Source: Clostridia bacterium DTU065 (GTDB lineage: Bacteria; Bacillota; DTU065). From it: a DNA stretch of 33,409 bases. Positions 17,927 to 26,420 of the stretch are shown here, in pieces. A program made the position numbers and the translations under genes. The notes under the pieces are model-generated. The model ran no database searches, was not told where the DNA came from, and worked only from the letters and a program-made list of their open reading frames with translations. Every line of letters begins with the position of its first letter. Positions within the stretch are counted from its first letter, which is position 1. Location: positions 1 to 33,409 of the forward strand of contig LFSI01000051.1 of assembly GCA_001512545.1 (NCBI GenBank), in the 5' to 3' direction.

Positions 17927-19213
17927 GTGAAAGACACTTACGCTTATGAAACTGTCCTTGTAATCGACTTCGGTTCGCGGAAAAGCCAGGATGTTGCCCG
18001 CATGATCAGGAAACAGCACGTGTACAGCGAAGTCTTCTCCTACACCAAAGCTTTGGAAGCTATCAACGAGAAAAGCCCCAAAGGCATTGTGCTTTGTGAG
18101 GAAGGCAACGCAGACCTGGTTGCGTCACTGGAGAAAAAAGCCGAAGAACTCGGCATTCCAGTGCTTAAAACCACAGAAGAACTCGATCTGGATGCGCTGA
18201 ATACGTCTGAAGCGGAACAGACAGTTAAAGATTTTCTGTTTGTCAGATGCGGGGTGCAGGCATCCTGGACTATGAGTGCTTTTGTGGAAAAAGCTACAGA
18301 CGACATTAGGAAACAGGTCGGAGACGGAAAAGTTATCTGCGGTCTCAGCGGCGGCGTGGATTCGGCGGTAACTGCCCTTCTTGTCCACAAGGCTGTTGGA
18401 GATCAGCTGACCTGTATCTTTGTAGACCACGGATTGATGAGGCTTGGCGAGCCAGAAGAAGTTGTGAAGACCTTCAGAGACCGCTTCAACTTGAATATCG
18501 TCCATGTTGACGCTTCCGAGAGATTCCTCGCCCTTCTTGAAGGTGTCACCGATCCCGAACAGAAACGCAAGATCATCGGGACGGAATTCATTAGAGTATT
18601 CGAAGAAGAAGCCAAAAAGATCGGAGATGCTAAATTCTTAGCACAGGGTACCATCTACCCAGATGTGATCGAAAGCGGAATCGACTCTAAGGGTACGATC
18701 AAGAGCCATCACAACGTTGGCGGACTGCCCGAAGACATGAAGCTGGACCTTGTGGAGCCACTGCGCTTGCTCTTTAAGGATGAAGTTCGCGAGGTGGGTC
18801 TGGAACTGGGTATGCCAGAAAACCTGGTCTACAGACATCCCTTCCCCGGCCCCGGTCTTGCAGTGAGAGTCATAGGCGAGATCACCAAAGAGAGACTGGA
18901 TATCTTGCGGCAGGCTGACGCCATTTACATCGACGAAATCAGGAAACACGGCCTTTACAACGAAATCTGGCAGGCGTTCTGCATCCTGACCGACACCCGC
19001 ACTGTAGGAGTTTCCGGTGGTGAGCGGACGTATGCTTATATGCTTGGACTCAGAGCTGTAAACAGCACGGATGCCATGACGGCAGAATGGTATCCTTTCC
19101 CGCATGATGTTTTGCAGAAGATCTCCAGTAGGATTCTGCAAGAAGTACCGCAGGTAAACCGCGTCGTTTACGATGTCAGTTCAAAGCCACCTGCGACAAT
19201 CGAGTGGGAGTAA
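17927..19213 (+). CDS. guaA: GMP synthase-like protein with intact ATP-PPase/dimerisation domains and degenerate glutamine amidotransferase domain
   Basis: [66 protein letters not shown] and C-terminus [16 protein letters not shown] are GuaA hallmarks. The N-terminus keeps only [16 protein letters not shown]...PKGIVL...GIPVL. Confidence 0.93.
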   Translation: MKDTYAYETVLVIDFGSRKSQDVARMIRKQHVYSEVFSYTKALEAINEKSPKGIVLCEEGNADLVASLEKKAEELGIPVLKTTEELDLDALNTSEAEQTVKDFLFVRCGVQASWTMSAFVEKATDDIRKQVGDGKVICGLSGGVDSAVTALLVHKAVGDQLTCIFVDHGLMRLGEPEEVVKTFRDRFNLNIVHVDASERFLALLEGVTDPEQKRKIIGTEFIRVFEEEAKKIGDAKFLAQGTIYPDVIESGIDSKGTIKSHHNVGGLPEDMKLDLVEPLRLLFKDEVREVGLELGMPENLVYRHPFPGPGLAVRVIGEITKERLDILRQADAIYIDEIRKHGLYNEIWQAFCILTDTRTVGVSGGERTYAYMLGLRAVNSTDAMTAEWYPFPHDVLQKISSRILQEVPQVNRVVYDVSSKPPATIEWE

Positions 19214-19443
19214 AGTTCAAACAAGTGTAGACGCCAATCAGGCAAAACCGTTGAGAAGCCTCAATGGAGGTTTTCAGGTAGGATATGATGTAGGTTGGAA
19301 CAAATAATAGAACAAGACTAAAGAAGACACTATCAAGTACCTGTTTCGGGCAATTGTGATACGGTCGTTCTGACTAAAGGGTATTGAGGTAGTTTTTCGC
19401 AAGAGAAAAGGTAAAGATCCGTTGTAGTAGTTGCGGTTGTAGG

Positions 19444-19470
19444 AAATGAGGCTAGCTTTTGGTCTCATTT
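19444..19470 (+). terminator. Terminator/attenuator-like hairpin just upstream of fetA RBS
   Basis: aaatgag...ctcattt (7-bp arms) followed by tttatt, then ggaggggtg RBS. Confidence 0.45.
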
Positions 19471-19490
19471 TTATTGGGAGGGGTGAAAAA

Positions 19491-20210
19491 ATGGAGTTTA
19501 AGCTCGAATCGGTGAGTCTGCAGAAGCAAGAAAAGACGATTCTCTCAAGTATCAGTTTGGAGATCCCTGCAGGTTCGATTTTCATTCTCATAGGCCCGTC
19601 GGGCTCGGGGAAGAGCAGCTTACTCAGACTGCTAAACAGGTTGGATGCACCGACAAGCGGCAGAATCCTTTACAAAGACCAGCCTATTGAATCCTACCCT
19701 GTTCAGGAACTCCGCAAAGAGGTAGGCATGCTGTTTCAACACCCTGTTATGATCAACGGAACGGTCCGAGACAATATTGCTTTAGGGCACAAGCTGCAAA
19801 AAAAAGACCTTCCTGAAGAAAAGGTCTTGGAACTTATCGAACGTGTGGGATTGGAAAAGGATCTGATAGACAAAGATGCCTCCGTTTTATCGGGAGGACA
19901 AAAGCAGAGGGTAGCTCTTGCGAGGACTCTTGCCAACGACCCTAAGGTTTTGTTGCTTGATGAGCCCACATCGGCCTTGGATCCAGGGGCTGTAGTTCAG
20001 GTGCGAGAAACCCTGATCCAACAAGCGAAAAGAGGCATAACCCTTGTGTGGGTCACCCACGACATGGATGTTGCTTCCGATGTCGCCACAGGTGGAGCAC
20101 TTCTCGTTGGAGGGAAGATCGTGGTGCAGGGTGGTCGAGAAGAACTCTTCGAGGGCAAGAACCAGATTGCTCAGACTTTCCTCAAAGGGGAGTTGAAAGA
20201 AAATGAATAA
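19491..20210 (+). CDS. fetA: ABC transporter ATP-binding protein, FetA/YbbL type
   Basis: Walker A GPSGSGKSSLL, LSGGQKQRVALARTLANDPKVLLLDEPTSALDP; immediately upstream of a FetB-type permease; ATG after ggaggggtgaaaaa. Confidence 0.85.
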   Translation: MEFKLESVSLQKQEKTILSSISLEIPAGSIFILIGPSGSGKSSLLRLLNRLDAPTSGRILYKDQPIESYPVQELRKEVGMLFQHPVMINGTVRDNIALGHKLQKKDLPEEKVLELIERVGLEKDLIDKDASVLSGGQKQRVALARTLANDPKVLLLDEPTSALDPGAVVQVRETLIQQAKRGITLVWVTHDMDVASDVATGGALLVGGKIVVQGGREELFEGKNQIAQTFLKGELKENE

Positions 20211-21003
20211 TCAGATCAGCAATGTTACCTTCTTCCTGTCTTGGAGCTTTATCGGCTTCAGCATGCTGATCGCTCTTTGGCAAGGCCTCAAGATGGAAAA
20301 GGATATTTTGATTAGTGGGATAAGAGCCTTCCTGCAACTTATTGTTACAGGGTATCTTTTGCAGTTCATCTTTGATGCTCAAAGCCCTTATCTGACCGCT
20401 TTGGTGCTTTTGATTATGACCGTGGTTGCAGGCAGAGATGCCAGCAAGAGAGGTCAAGGTTTGCCTAACGTCTTTCTTATTGTTACCATCGCCATCGGTC
20501 TTGGCGAGATCGTCACTCTAGGCATACTACTTCTCATCCGAGTAATCTCGTTTTCCCCAGCAGAAGCCATACCCCTTTCCGGAATGATTCTGGGAAACAG
20601 TATGATAGCCGCGTCTATAGCTTTAGATAGACTGAAAGGCAGCATGGCGCAGCGAAAAAACGAAGTGGAAGCCCTTCTTGCACTGGGTGCAACTCCAAGG
20701 CAAGCTGCTAGCAATGCTCTTAGAGAGACGCTCCGCGCGGCTATTATTCCCACTGTAGACAGGCTGAAAACCATGGGAATCGTTTCGCTGCCGGGAATGA
20801 TGAGCGGTTTGATTTTGGCAGGTCAGGCACCTACAGAAGCCGTAAAATACCAGATTATCGTAATGTTCATGCTGACATTAACGGTCTCTGTTACCTCTAC
20901 GGCTATCGGCCTTTTCACCTATAAAGGTTACTTCACCAGCTATTGGGGAATCAACGAAGTTGTTATGACCGCAACAGGAAGTTCAGATAAGGCCAAAAAG
21001 TAA
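20203..21003 (+). CDS. fetB: FetB/YbbM (UPF0014) family ABC transporter permease
   Basis: MEKDILISGIRAFLQLIVTGYLL, EALLALGATPRQAASNALRETLRAAIIPTVDRLKTMGIVSLPGMMSGLILAGQ is diagnostic for the family. Confidence 0.92.
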   Translation: MNNQISNVTFFLSWSFIGFSMLIALWQGLKMEKDILISGIRAFLQLIVTGYLLQFIFDAQSPYLTALVLLIMTVVAGRDASKRGQGLPNVFLIVTIAIGLGEIVTLGILLLIRVISFSPAEAIPLSGMILGNSMIAASIALDRLKGSMAQRKNEVEALLALGATPRQAASNALRETLRAAIIPTVDRLKTMGIVSLPGMMSGLILAGQAPTEAVKYQIIVMFMLTLTVSVTSTAIGLFTYKGYFTSYWGINEVVMTATGSSDKAKK

Positions 21004-21504
21004 GCTGATAACCCCGCTGCCGAGGAGAATCACTATTGGGTTTAACCAGTTTTTCCACGACAGAATCAGAGCTCCAGCGAAAAGGATAATGTCTAAAGGA
21101 CGCACAATGGATTGAGGGGCTAAGGATAGAGCTGCAGTGATAATCATTGCAGTGACCGCCGGACGCATTCCCTTAATACCACTTTGTGCGTCTTTGTTAT
21201 CCTTAAGCTTGTTAAGGATGAACGCAAGGAGAGTAATGGAGATAAACGAAGGCAGAACAATTGCCAATGTCGACACTAAAGATCCCCAGAAACCGGAAAG
21301 CTTGTAGCCGACAAAAGTGGCAGTGTTAATGGCGATCGGTCCTGGAGTCATTTCAGCCGTAGCGACGATGTCAAGGAAGTCGCTCTGTGTTAGCCAATGG
21401 TTTCTCTCGATGATATCCCTCTGAAAGAGAGGCAGCATGGCGTATCCTCCGCCGAATGTAAATGCACCGATTTTCAGGAACGTTAAGAAAAGCTTGAGCA
21501 GCAT
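20983..21504 (-). CDS. Chromate transporter, half-size CHR protein
   Basis: FLKIGAFTFGGGYAMLPLFQRDIIERNHWLTQSDFLDIVATAEMTPGPIAINTATFVGYK. Confidence 0.92.
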   Translation of the reverse strand: MLLKLFLTFLKIGAFTFGGGYAMLPLFQRDIIERNHWLTQSDFLDIVATAEMTPGPIAINTATFVGYKLSGFWGSLVSTLAIVLPSFISITLLAFILNKLKDNKDAQSGIKGMRPAVTAMIITAALSLAPQSIVRPLDIILFAGALILSWKNWLNPIVILLGSGVISLLFGLI

Positions 21505-22067
21505 TACTGGTCACGCCCTTTCTTTTCAGAGGCATTGGACTTTTCGCTTATCCGTGAGAGGAGGATACCGATGGCAGCGCCCATAACAAGAAGAACCACT
21601 GGATGAAACTTCAGTACTAAGGCCAAAAGGGCAAAAAGCAGGGTTAGTGCGATTTGGATTTTTGAGTGCAGGATACCTTTGCCTAATTTCACCCCTGCAA
21701 CGAGAATGAGGGCAATAACTGCAGGTCTTACCCCTGCGAAGAAGTTCGCAATGTAGGGGTTCTGATACCAACTGGTAAGGGTTGATGCGATAAGCAGAAT
21801 GATCAAGAAAGAAGGCAGTACCGAACCGATTGTTGCGGCAATAGCGCCTGGTATGCCAGCAATCTTTCTTCCCAGATAGATGCTGGAGTTGACGGCGATT
21901 GCGCCTGGGACCGTTTGAATGACTGCCATCATATCAACGAAGTCCTCTTCGGAAACCCATTTTTTCTTGGTGACGAATACTTCTTTCATCACAGGCAGCA
22001 TGGCATATCCACCGCCTATGGTTAAAGCCCCTACCTTAAAGCAATTGATAAATAAACTCCAAAGCAT
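21504..22067 (-). CDS. Chromate transporter, half-size CHR protein
   Basis: CFKVGALTIGGGYAMLPVMKEVFVTKKKWVSEEDFVDMMAVIQTVPGAIAVNSSIYLGRK; stop/start overlap (TAATG) with the next CHR gene. Confidence 0.92.
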   Translation of the reverse strand: MLWSLFINCFKVGALTIGGGYAMLPVMKEVFVTKKKWVSEEDFVDMMAVIQTVPGAIAVNSSIYLGRKIAGIPGAIAATIGSVLPSFLIILLIASTLTSWYQNPYIANFFAGVRPAVIALILVAGVKLGKGILHSKIQIALTLLFALLALVLKFHPVVLLVMGAAIGILLSRISEKSNASEKKGRDQ

Positions 22068-22426
22068 GTCTTCACCTCTAGATAAATGATAGACTGGATA
22101 GACTTGTGCTCAGTCTAGTTGGAACCAAAAGTGTTTGGACTTACTAATTATAACACTTTTACTTCCCTTAAGTAGTCTTTCCCAGGCAGAACCTCTTCGG
22201 TCTGAAAATTAAGACATCAAGGCTTTTTGGGCTTTACGATAGTCGTTTTCCCACCATAAAGGTCTGTGTTATAGAACAAACGAAACCTTGATAATTCTGG
22301 AAAAGGAAATTTTTCTACTCAATGAAGGAATTGCATGAGATTCATAGAAGAAGAAAATGTAGATGTACCCATCGTATAGACGGACATCTCGTGGGGAACA
22401 ATTACAATCAGAGGGGGGTTTTTCCT

Positions 22427-23053
22427 GTGAAAAAAACCTTAACAGTTTTGCTGGTGTTGGCACTGGCAGTTGTAACATTTGCAGCTCCACAGTTGATCTA
22501 CGAGGCCAACTTCAACAAGACAGATGGCAAGAATGTTGACTGGGTACCGGTCAATGGCGATTGGGATATTGACGGGGAGTATATGGTCCAATACGATCTG
22601 AACGATGGAAACACCAACATTTGGCAGGAGCTGGCACAATACGGCGATGGACTTTTTATCTATGAATACAAAATCACTTACGATGTAGCCGGCGGACAAT
22701 GGGCACCTGCAGCAGGTTTGCACTTCATGGCTTCTGACGGTGATGCACCACAACGTGGCAACAGCTACCTGGTATTCCAAGACCTCAATGAAATGCAGCT
22801 CTACCGCTGCGAGGGTGGAGGAATCGTAGCAGTTAAACGCACCGGTATGGATCCTGCTATCGAAGGTCAAACAAATGTCATTCGTGTAGAGTTTGAGACC
22901 ATCACCGGCCGTATCGCCGTATTCCTCAATGACAGGCTGGTCATCGAGTGGTTCGACGACTACCCAATCCTGGACGGTGACTTCATCTCCTTGAGAACTA
23001 ACCAAACTGCAGTACGTTATGACTACGTAAAAGTTTGGTACCAAAAAATGTAA
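22427..23053 (+). CDS. Secreted LamG/DUF1080-like beta-sandwich protein
   Basis: GTG 22427 gives signal peptide MKKTLTVLLVLALAVVTFAAP; body resembles concanavalin-like sandwich (NVIRVEFETITGRIAVFLNDRLVIEW). Confidence 0.75.
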   Translation: MKKTLTVLLVLALAVVTFAAPQLIYEANFNKTDGKNVDWVPVNGDWDIDGEYMVQYDLNDGNTNIWQELAQYGDGLFIYEYKITYDVAGGQWAPAAGLHFMASDGDAPQRGNSYLVFQDLNEMQLYRCEGGGIVAVKRTGMDPAIEGQTNVIRVEFETITGRIAVFLNDRLVIEWFDDYPILDGDFISLRTNQTAVRYDYVKVWYQKM

Positions 23054-23062
23054 TTGAGCTTT

Positions 23063-23091
23063 AGGCCTTGCGAAAAGCAAGGCCTTTTTTT
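23063..23091 (+). terminator. Rho-independent terminator
   Basis: aggccttgc gaaaa gcaaggcct followed by ttttttt. Confidence 0.92.
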
Positions 23092-23239
23092 GTGTCCAGC
23101 CCCCTTAGCTTGCTTTTAGCTTTGCCCAATGATATGATTTATTTTGGTACAAGCCCGAAGAGGGCTTTTGTGTTTGTTTTGACTTCTATGCTGATAAATC
23201 GCAGCTTGAGCGTCAGGCTAAGCTAGACAGGTGTGAATC

Positions 23240-23776
23240 ATGACCAAGAAATCTAATCTAAGAGCTAATCTAGCAACGGCAGTTCTAATCAGCATCGCCA
23301 GCATTCTTCACGTGTTTGAAGGCCTGCTGCCACCGCTTCCCGTTCCAGGCGCGAAACTGGGACTAGCCAATATCGCATCGCTCATCGGGTTACGGATGCT
23401 GGGCTTTGGCTCTGCTATAGTAATTAGCCTTACTCGATGCTTCATAGGTGCCCTTTTTGGAAGTGGTCTTTTTGGACCTTCCTTCTACCTCAGTCTTGCC
23501 GGATCCCTCAGCAGTGCGATTGCCATGGGACTTGCATCGAAGATAAAGGGTATTGGGAACAAGAATATAGTCGTCAGCGTGGTTGGAGCGCTCACTCACA
23601 GCACCGCTCAGATTGTTGTTGCATCATTTCTTCTCAGTCACCAAGGCATTTGGTGGTATCTCCCGTATCTTTTGGGACTTTCATCAATTACAGGCGTATT
23701 CATCGGCATAGCCTCCGACAAGCTGCTGGTCTACCTGCCTCGAGCGATAGGGTTGGAGCCACAGAGCAAAAGCTGA
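23240..23776 (+). CDS. Gx transporter family protein (Hpre_diP_synt_I type membrane protein)
   Basis: IASILHVFEGLLPPLPVPGAKLGLANIASLIGLRMLGFGSAIVISLTRCFIGALFGSGLFGPSFYLSLAGSLSSAIAM. Confidence 0.88.
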   Translation: MTKKSNLRANLATAVLISIASILHVFEGLLPPLPVPGAKLGLANIASLIGLRMLGFGSAIVISLTRCFIGALFGSGLFGPSFYLSLAGSLSSAIAMGLASKIKGIGNKNIVVSVVGALTHSTAQIVVASFLLSHQGIWWYLPYLLGLSSITGVFIGIASDKLLVYLPRAIGLEPQSKS

Positions 23777-23803
23777 AGGCCGAATACCGGGAGTGGTTTC
23801 TTT

Positions 23804-24190
23804 ATGCAGCAGAAAAAAAAGCAGGACTGGATTCTCATTTTGGCTTTTCTTGCCTTGGGCGCTGGCCTGATTTTTGGTGGGAAGTTCTTTATGGGACTTC
23901 GAGAAGCTGAAGAAGGTCTCAAAGCCAACATCTACGAGCTGACTTCTGATGGGCGAAAACTCCTCGAGTCGTTTACCCTTAAAGAAGGTGAACAGGCTGT
24001 ATACGAGTTCCACGGCAAGCTTGGTGTGACTGTGGTAGAGATCGACGGCCTCAAGGCCAGAGTCAGATCTTCGCCTTGTCCAGATCAAGTTTGCGTCCAG
24101 TTCGGGTGGTTGCAGTTTCACGATGATTTTGCCGCTTGCCTCCCCAATTCGATGATCGTGGTTCTCGAAGGTGATGGCGTAGGATATTAA
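23804..24190 (+). CDS. NusG domain II-containing protein, membrane-anchored
   Basis: One N-terminal TM helix then VVEIDGLKARVRSSPCPDQVCVQFGWLQFHDDFAACLPNSMIVVLEG, the NusG_II CPDxxC...CLPN pattern. Confidence 0.88.
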   Translation: MQQKKKQDWILILAFLALGAGLIFGGKFFMGLREAEEGLKANIYELTSDGRKLLESFTLKEGEQAVYEFHGKLGVTVVEIDGLKARVRSSPCPDQVCVQFGWLQFHDDFAACLPNSMIVVLEGDGVGY

Positions 24191-24208
24191 TCTTATATAG
24201 AACGATTT

Positions 24209-24244
24209 AAGTTTAGAGACAGTATTGTTTCTAAACTTTTTTTG
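24209..24244 (+). terminator. Rho-independent terminator
   Basis: aagtttaga / tctaaactt 9-bp stem followed by a T run. Confidence 0.8.
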
Positions 24245-24300
24245 TTGCAGGAGAGTCTTCTTAGGCTACGAATTATATCCATGCTGGGAGGTAGATAACT

Positions 24301-26289
24301 ATGGCGAACGTCATCGCAGCTCCGATAGGTTTCGGCTGGTCAATTACAGAAAAAGACAGCTCTATTCAAATTGATGTTGGCTTTAAAGTGGAGATCGATC
24401 GAAAGAGTGGGGCATTGACTGCTCTCGGCGCCCACAAAGTTGACGGACCCTTTAGGATCAAAAAGGGCGAAAGCTGGTTGGGACCGAACGACTTGGAGCT
24501 GGTAAGTGCCACATGGAACAACGAAGACTCATCGCTCACCTTGACTTACAAAGATGAAACCGCTTTGACGCTTTTTTTTGCGAAAAACCAGATCACCGGC
24601 AGGCTCACCGGCGTTGCTTCACTTTATAGATTCCCCTATCTCGCCGGTTTGAAAGTCGACAACGATGAACTGATTACAACCAACAACTTCGGCGAACTGA
24701 TACCAGACCCGGTTAATACCATGAAGCTCCCTGTGAAGACCGCCAGCTGTTCGTGGCACAACTACTTTGTGGCAAGACCTGTTGAAGGCATACCAGGATG
24801 CGTTCATCTAGAAGACAAGAACGTCTATCGTTTGGGCTACGCAGGTCTAGCTTCCATGCCCTGGCTGTTTTACGGGAACAAAGCAGAAGGCTTTTATATT
24901 GCGTCATATGATGATAGATTCTACAACACCTACATGCATATCGAAGGCACCGATTCAATACTCCTAGCTCTGGAGAAGTTCGGCGGAGAAGAAAGATTCG
25001 ATTCGGGTATTGCCGAGCTCTCTTACGTGAAAGGCGACTGGCACGAAGCTGCAAGAAGATACAGAAAGTGGCTTCTAACCTGGTATAAACCTGGGCCTGT
25101 TCCAGAATGGGTTTGGGAAGAGAACGGTCTGGTTGTACACTACGACTTTAAGTTCCAATCTGGAGAGATCTGCCACAGGTTCGAAGATATTCCAATGCTT
25201 TTCGACATGGCGAAAAAAGCAGGGTTTAAGCATCTGTATGTCTCTGCATGGAATGAAGGTGGATTCGATACACTCTATCCGCAGTTCTTCCCCGATCTTG
25301 AGCTGGGAACTATCAGAGATCTTAAGAAAGGCATCGATTACGTGAAGGCCAATGGCGGGAAGATCAGTTTTTATATCAATACTAGGATCTTCAACCACCG
25401 CTCAGAGTTCTACAACACTCTTGGCAAAAAAATGGCCGCACGGAATGCCGAAGGAAACGAGTACACCGAGAAATACGGCAAGGAAACCTTCAGCTGCATG
25501 TGCCTCGGCGAGAAGAGTTGGACTAAGATCCTCAAAGATACCATTTTGTGGCTGGTAAACGACATGGGTGCAACTGGTATGTACATCGATCAAGTAGGGT
25601 CTTTCCCGAGAATCTGTTACAGCAAAGAACACACCCACGATCGTCCGGACATGTGGAGTTTGGGGTACATCGATCTGTTGAAATCGCTGAATGAAGAGGC
25701 CGAAGGCGATCCCTTCTTCATCATGGAAGGTTGCGGTGATACGTACAGTCAGTTTGTTGGAGCACAGCTGGTTCACGCAAGCTGGGGTCTGTATACGCCA
25801 TATGGGCATCCCGAAATCTACAAGTATACTCTCCCTGAGATTATTCACATCGATATGGTTCACCCCAAACCAGTGCCTATCGACGTGGATGCAATAGGTC
25901 TAAACCCTGTACAGGTCTCTTCAAAGATGTTTCTATTGGGAACTCACTTCTGGATGTACGACCATGTGCTCGAAGACCCTGAACTCTGGGACTTCCTCAC
26001 CAAACTGTTTAAGATCAGAACAGAGATCCAACCACAATTGAGAAGAACTCAGTTTGTGGATACAGACGGTCTGCAGAGCGACTTTGCCAAACGCTACACC
26101 TCGCTAGAAGAAGAAATGATCCTCTTCTACAACCCCGAAAACAAGGCAGAGATCGAGTTGGACATCCCAGTTCCAGAGAAAGTTCAAGCAATGTTCTTAG
26201 GCGACGAAGAGCCTCAGATTATCGAAACCACATCTGGAAAACTGCCAACAAAAGACAGGAGTCTTGGCGTTTTCATATGGTATAAATAG
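24301..26289 (+). CDS. DUF6259-like putative glycosidase (TIM barrel)
   Basis: WVWEENGLVVHYDF, FDMAKKAGFKHLYVSAWNEGGFDTLYPQFFPD, NDMGATGMYIDQVGSFPRICYSKEHTH; no signal peptide. Confidence 0.75.
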   Translation: MANVIAAPIGFGWSITEKDSSIQIDVGFKVEIDRKSGALTALGAHKVDGPFRIKKGESWLGPNDLELVSATWNNEDSSLTLTYKDETALTLFFAKNQITGRLTGVASLYRFPYLAGLKVDNDELITTNNFGELIPDPVNTMKLPVKTASCSWHNYFVARPVEGIPGCVHLEDKNVYRLGYAGLASMPWLFYGNKAEGFYIASYDDRFYNTYMHIEGTDSILLALEKFGGEERFDSGIAELSYVKGDWHEAARRYRKWLLTWYKPGPVPEWVWEENGLVVHYDFKFQSGEICHRFEDIPMLFDMAKKAGFKHLYVSAWNEGGFDTLYPQFFPDLELGTIRDLKKGIDYVKANGGKISFYINTRIFNHRSEFYNTLGKKMAARNAEGNEYTEKYGKETFSCMCLGEKSWTKILKDTILWLVNDMGATGMYIDQVGSFPRICYSKEHTHDRPDMWSLGYIDLLKSLNEEAEGDPFFIMEGCGDTYSQFVGAQLVHASWGLYTPYGHPEIYKYTLPEIIHIDMVHPKPVPIDVDAIGLNPVQVSSKMFLLGTHFWMYDHVLEDPELWDFLTKLFKIRTEIQPQLRRTQFVDTDGLQSDFAKRYTSLEEEMILFYNPENKAEIELDIPVPEKVQAMFLGDEEPQIIETTSGKLPTKDRSLGVFIWYK

Positions 26290-26420
26290 GTATGGGTAAA
26301 CAATTAGAGCTGCCGGAAGCCCCGGTAGCTCTTAATTTTGCTTTGGATGCAGATGCGATTGAGCGATGCAGATTGGCTCGCAGCAGAAACGAACAGTTGA
26401 TGCTTTGATGGAAACCGCTT

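Noticed and set aside
22439-23080. 213-aa minus-strand ORF
   Set aside because: Antisense to the secreted sandwich protein, which has a signal peptide, RBS and terminator.
23437-23910. 157-aa plus-strand ORF overlapping the Gx and NusG_II genes
   Set aside because: Out-of-frame with two recognised genes; sequence lacks domain features.
25402-25863. 153-aa minus-strand ORF
   Set aside because: Antisense shadow within the DUF6259-like gene.
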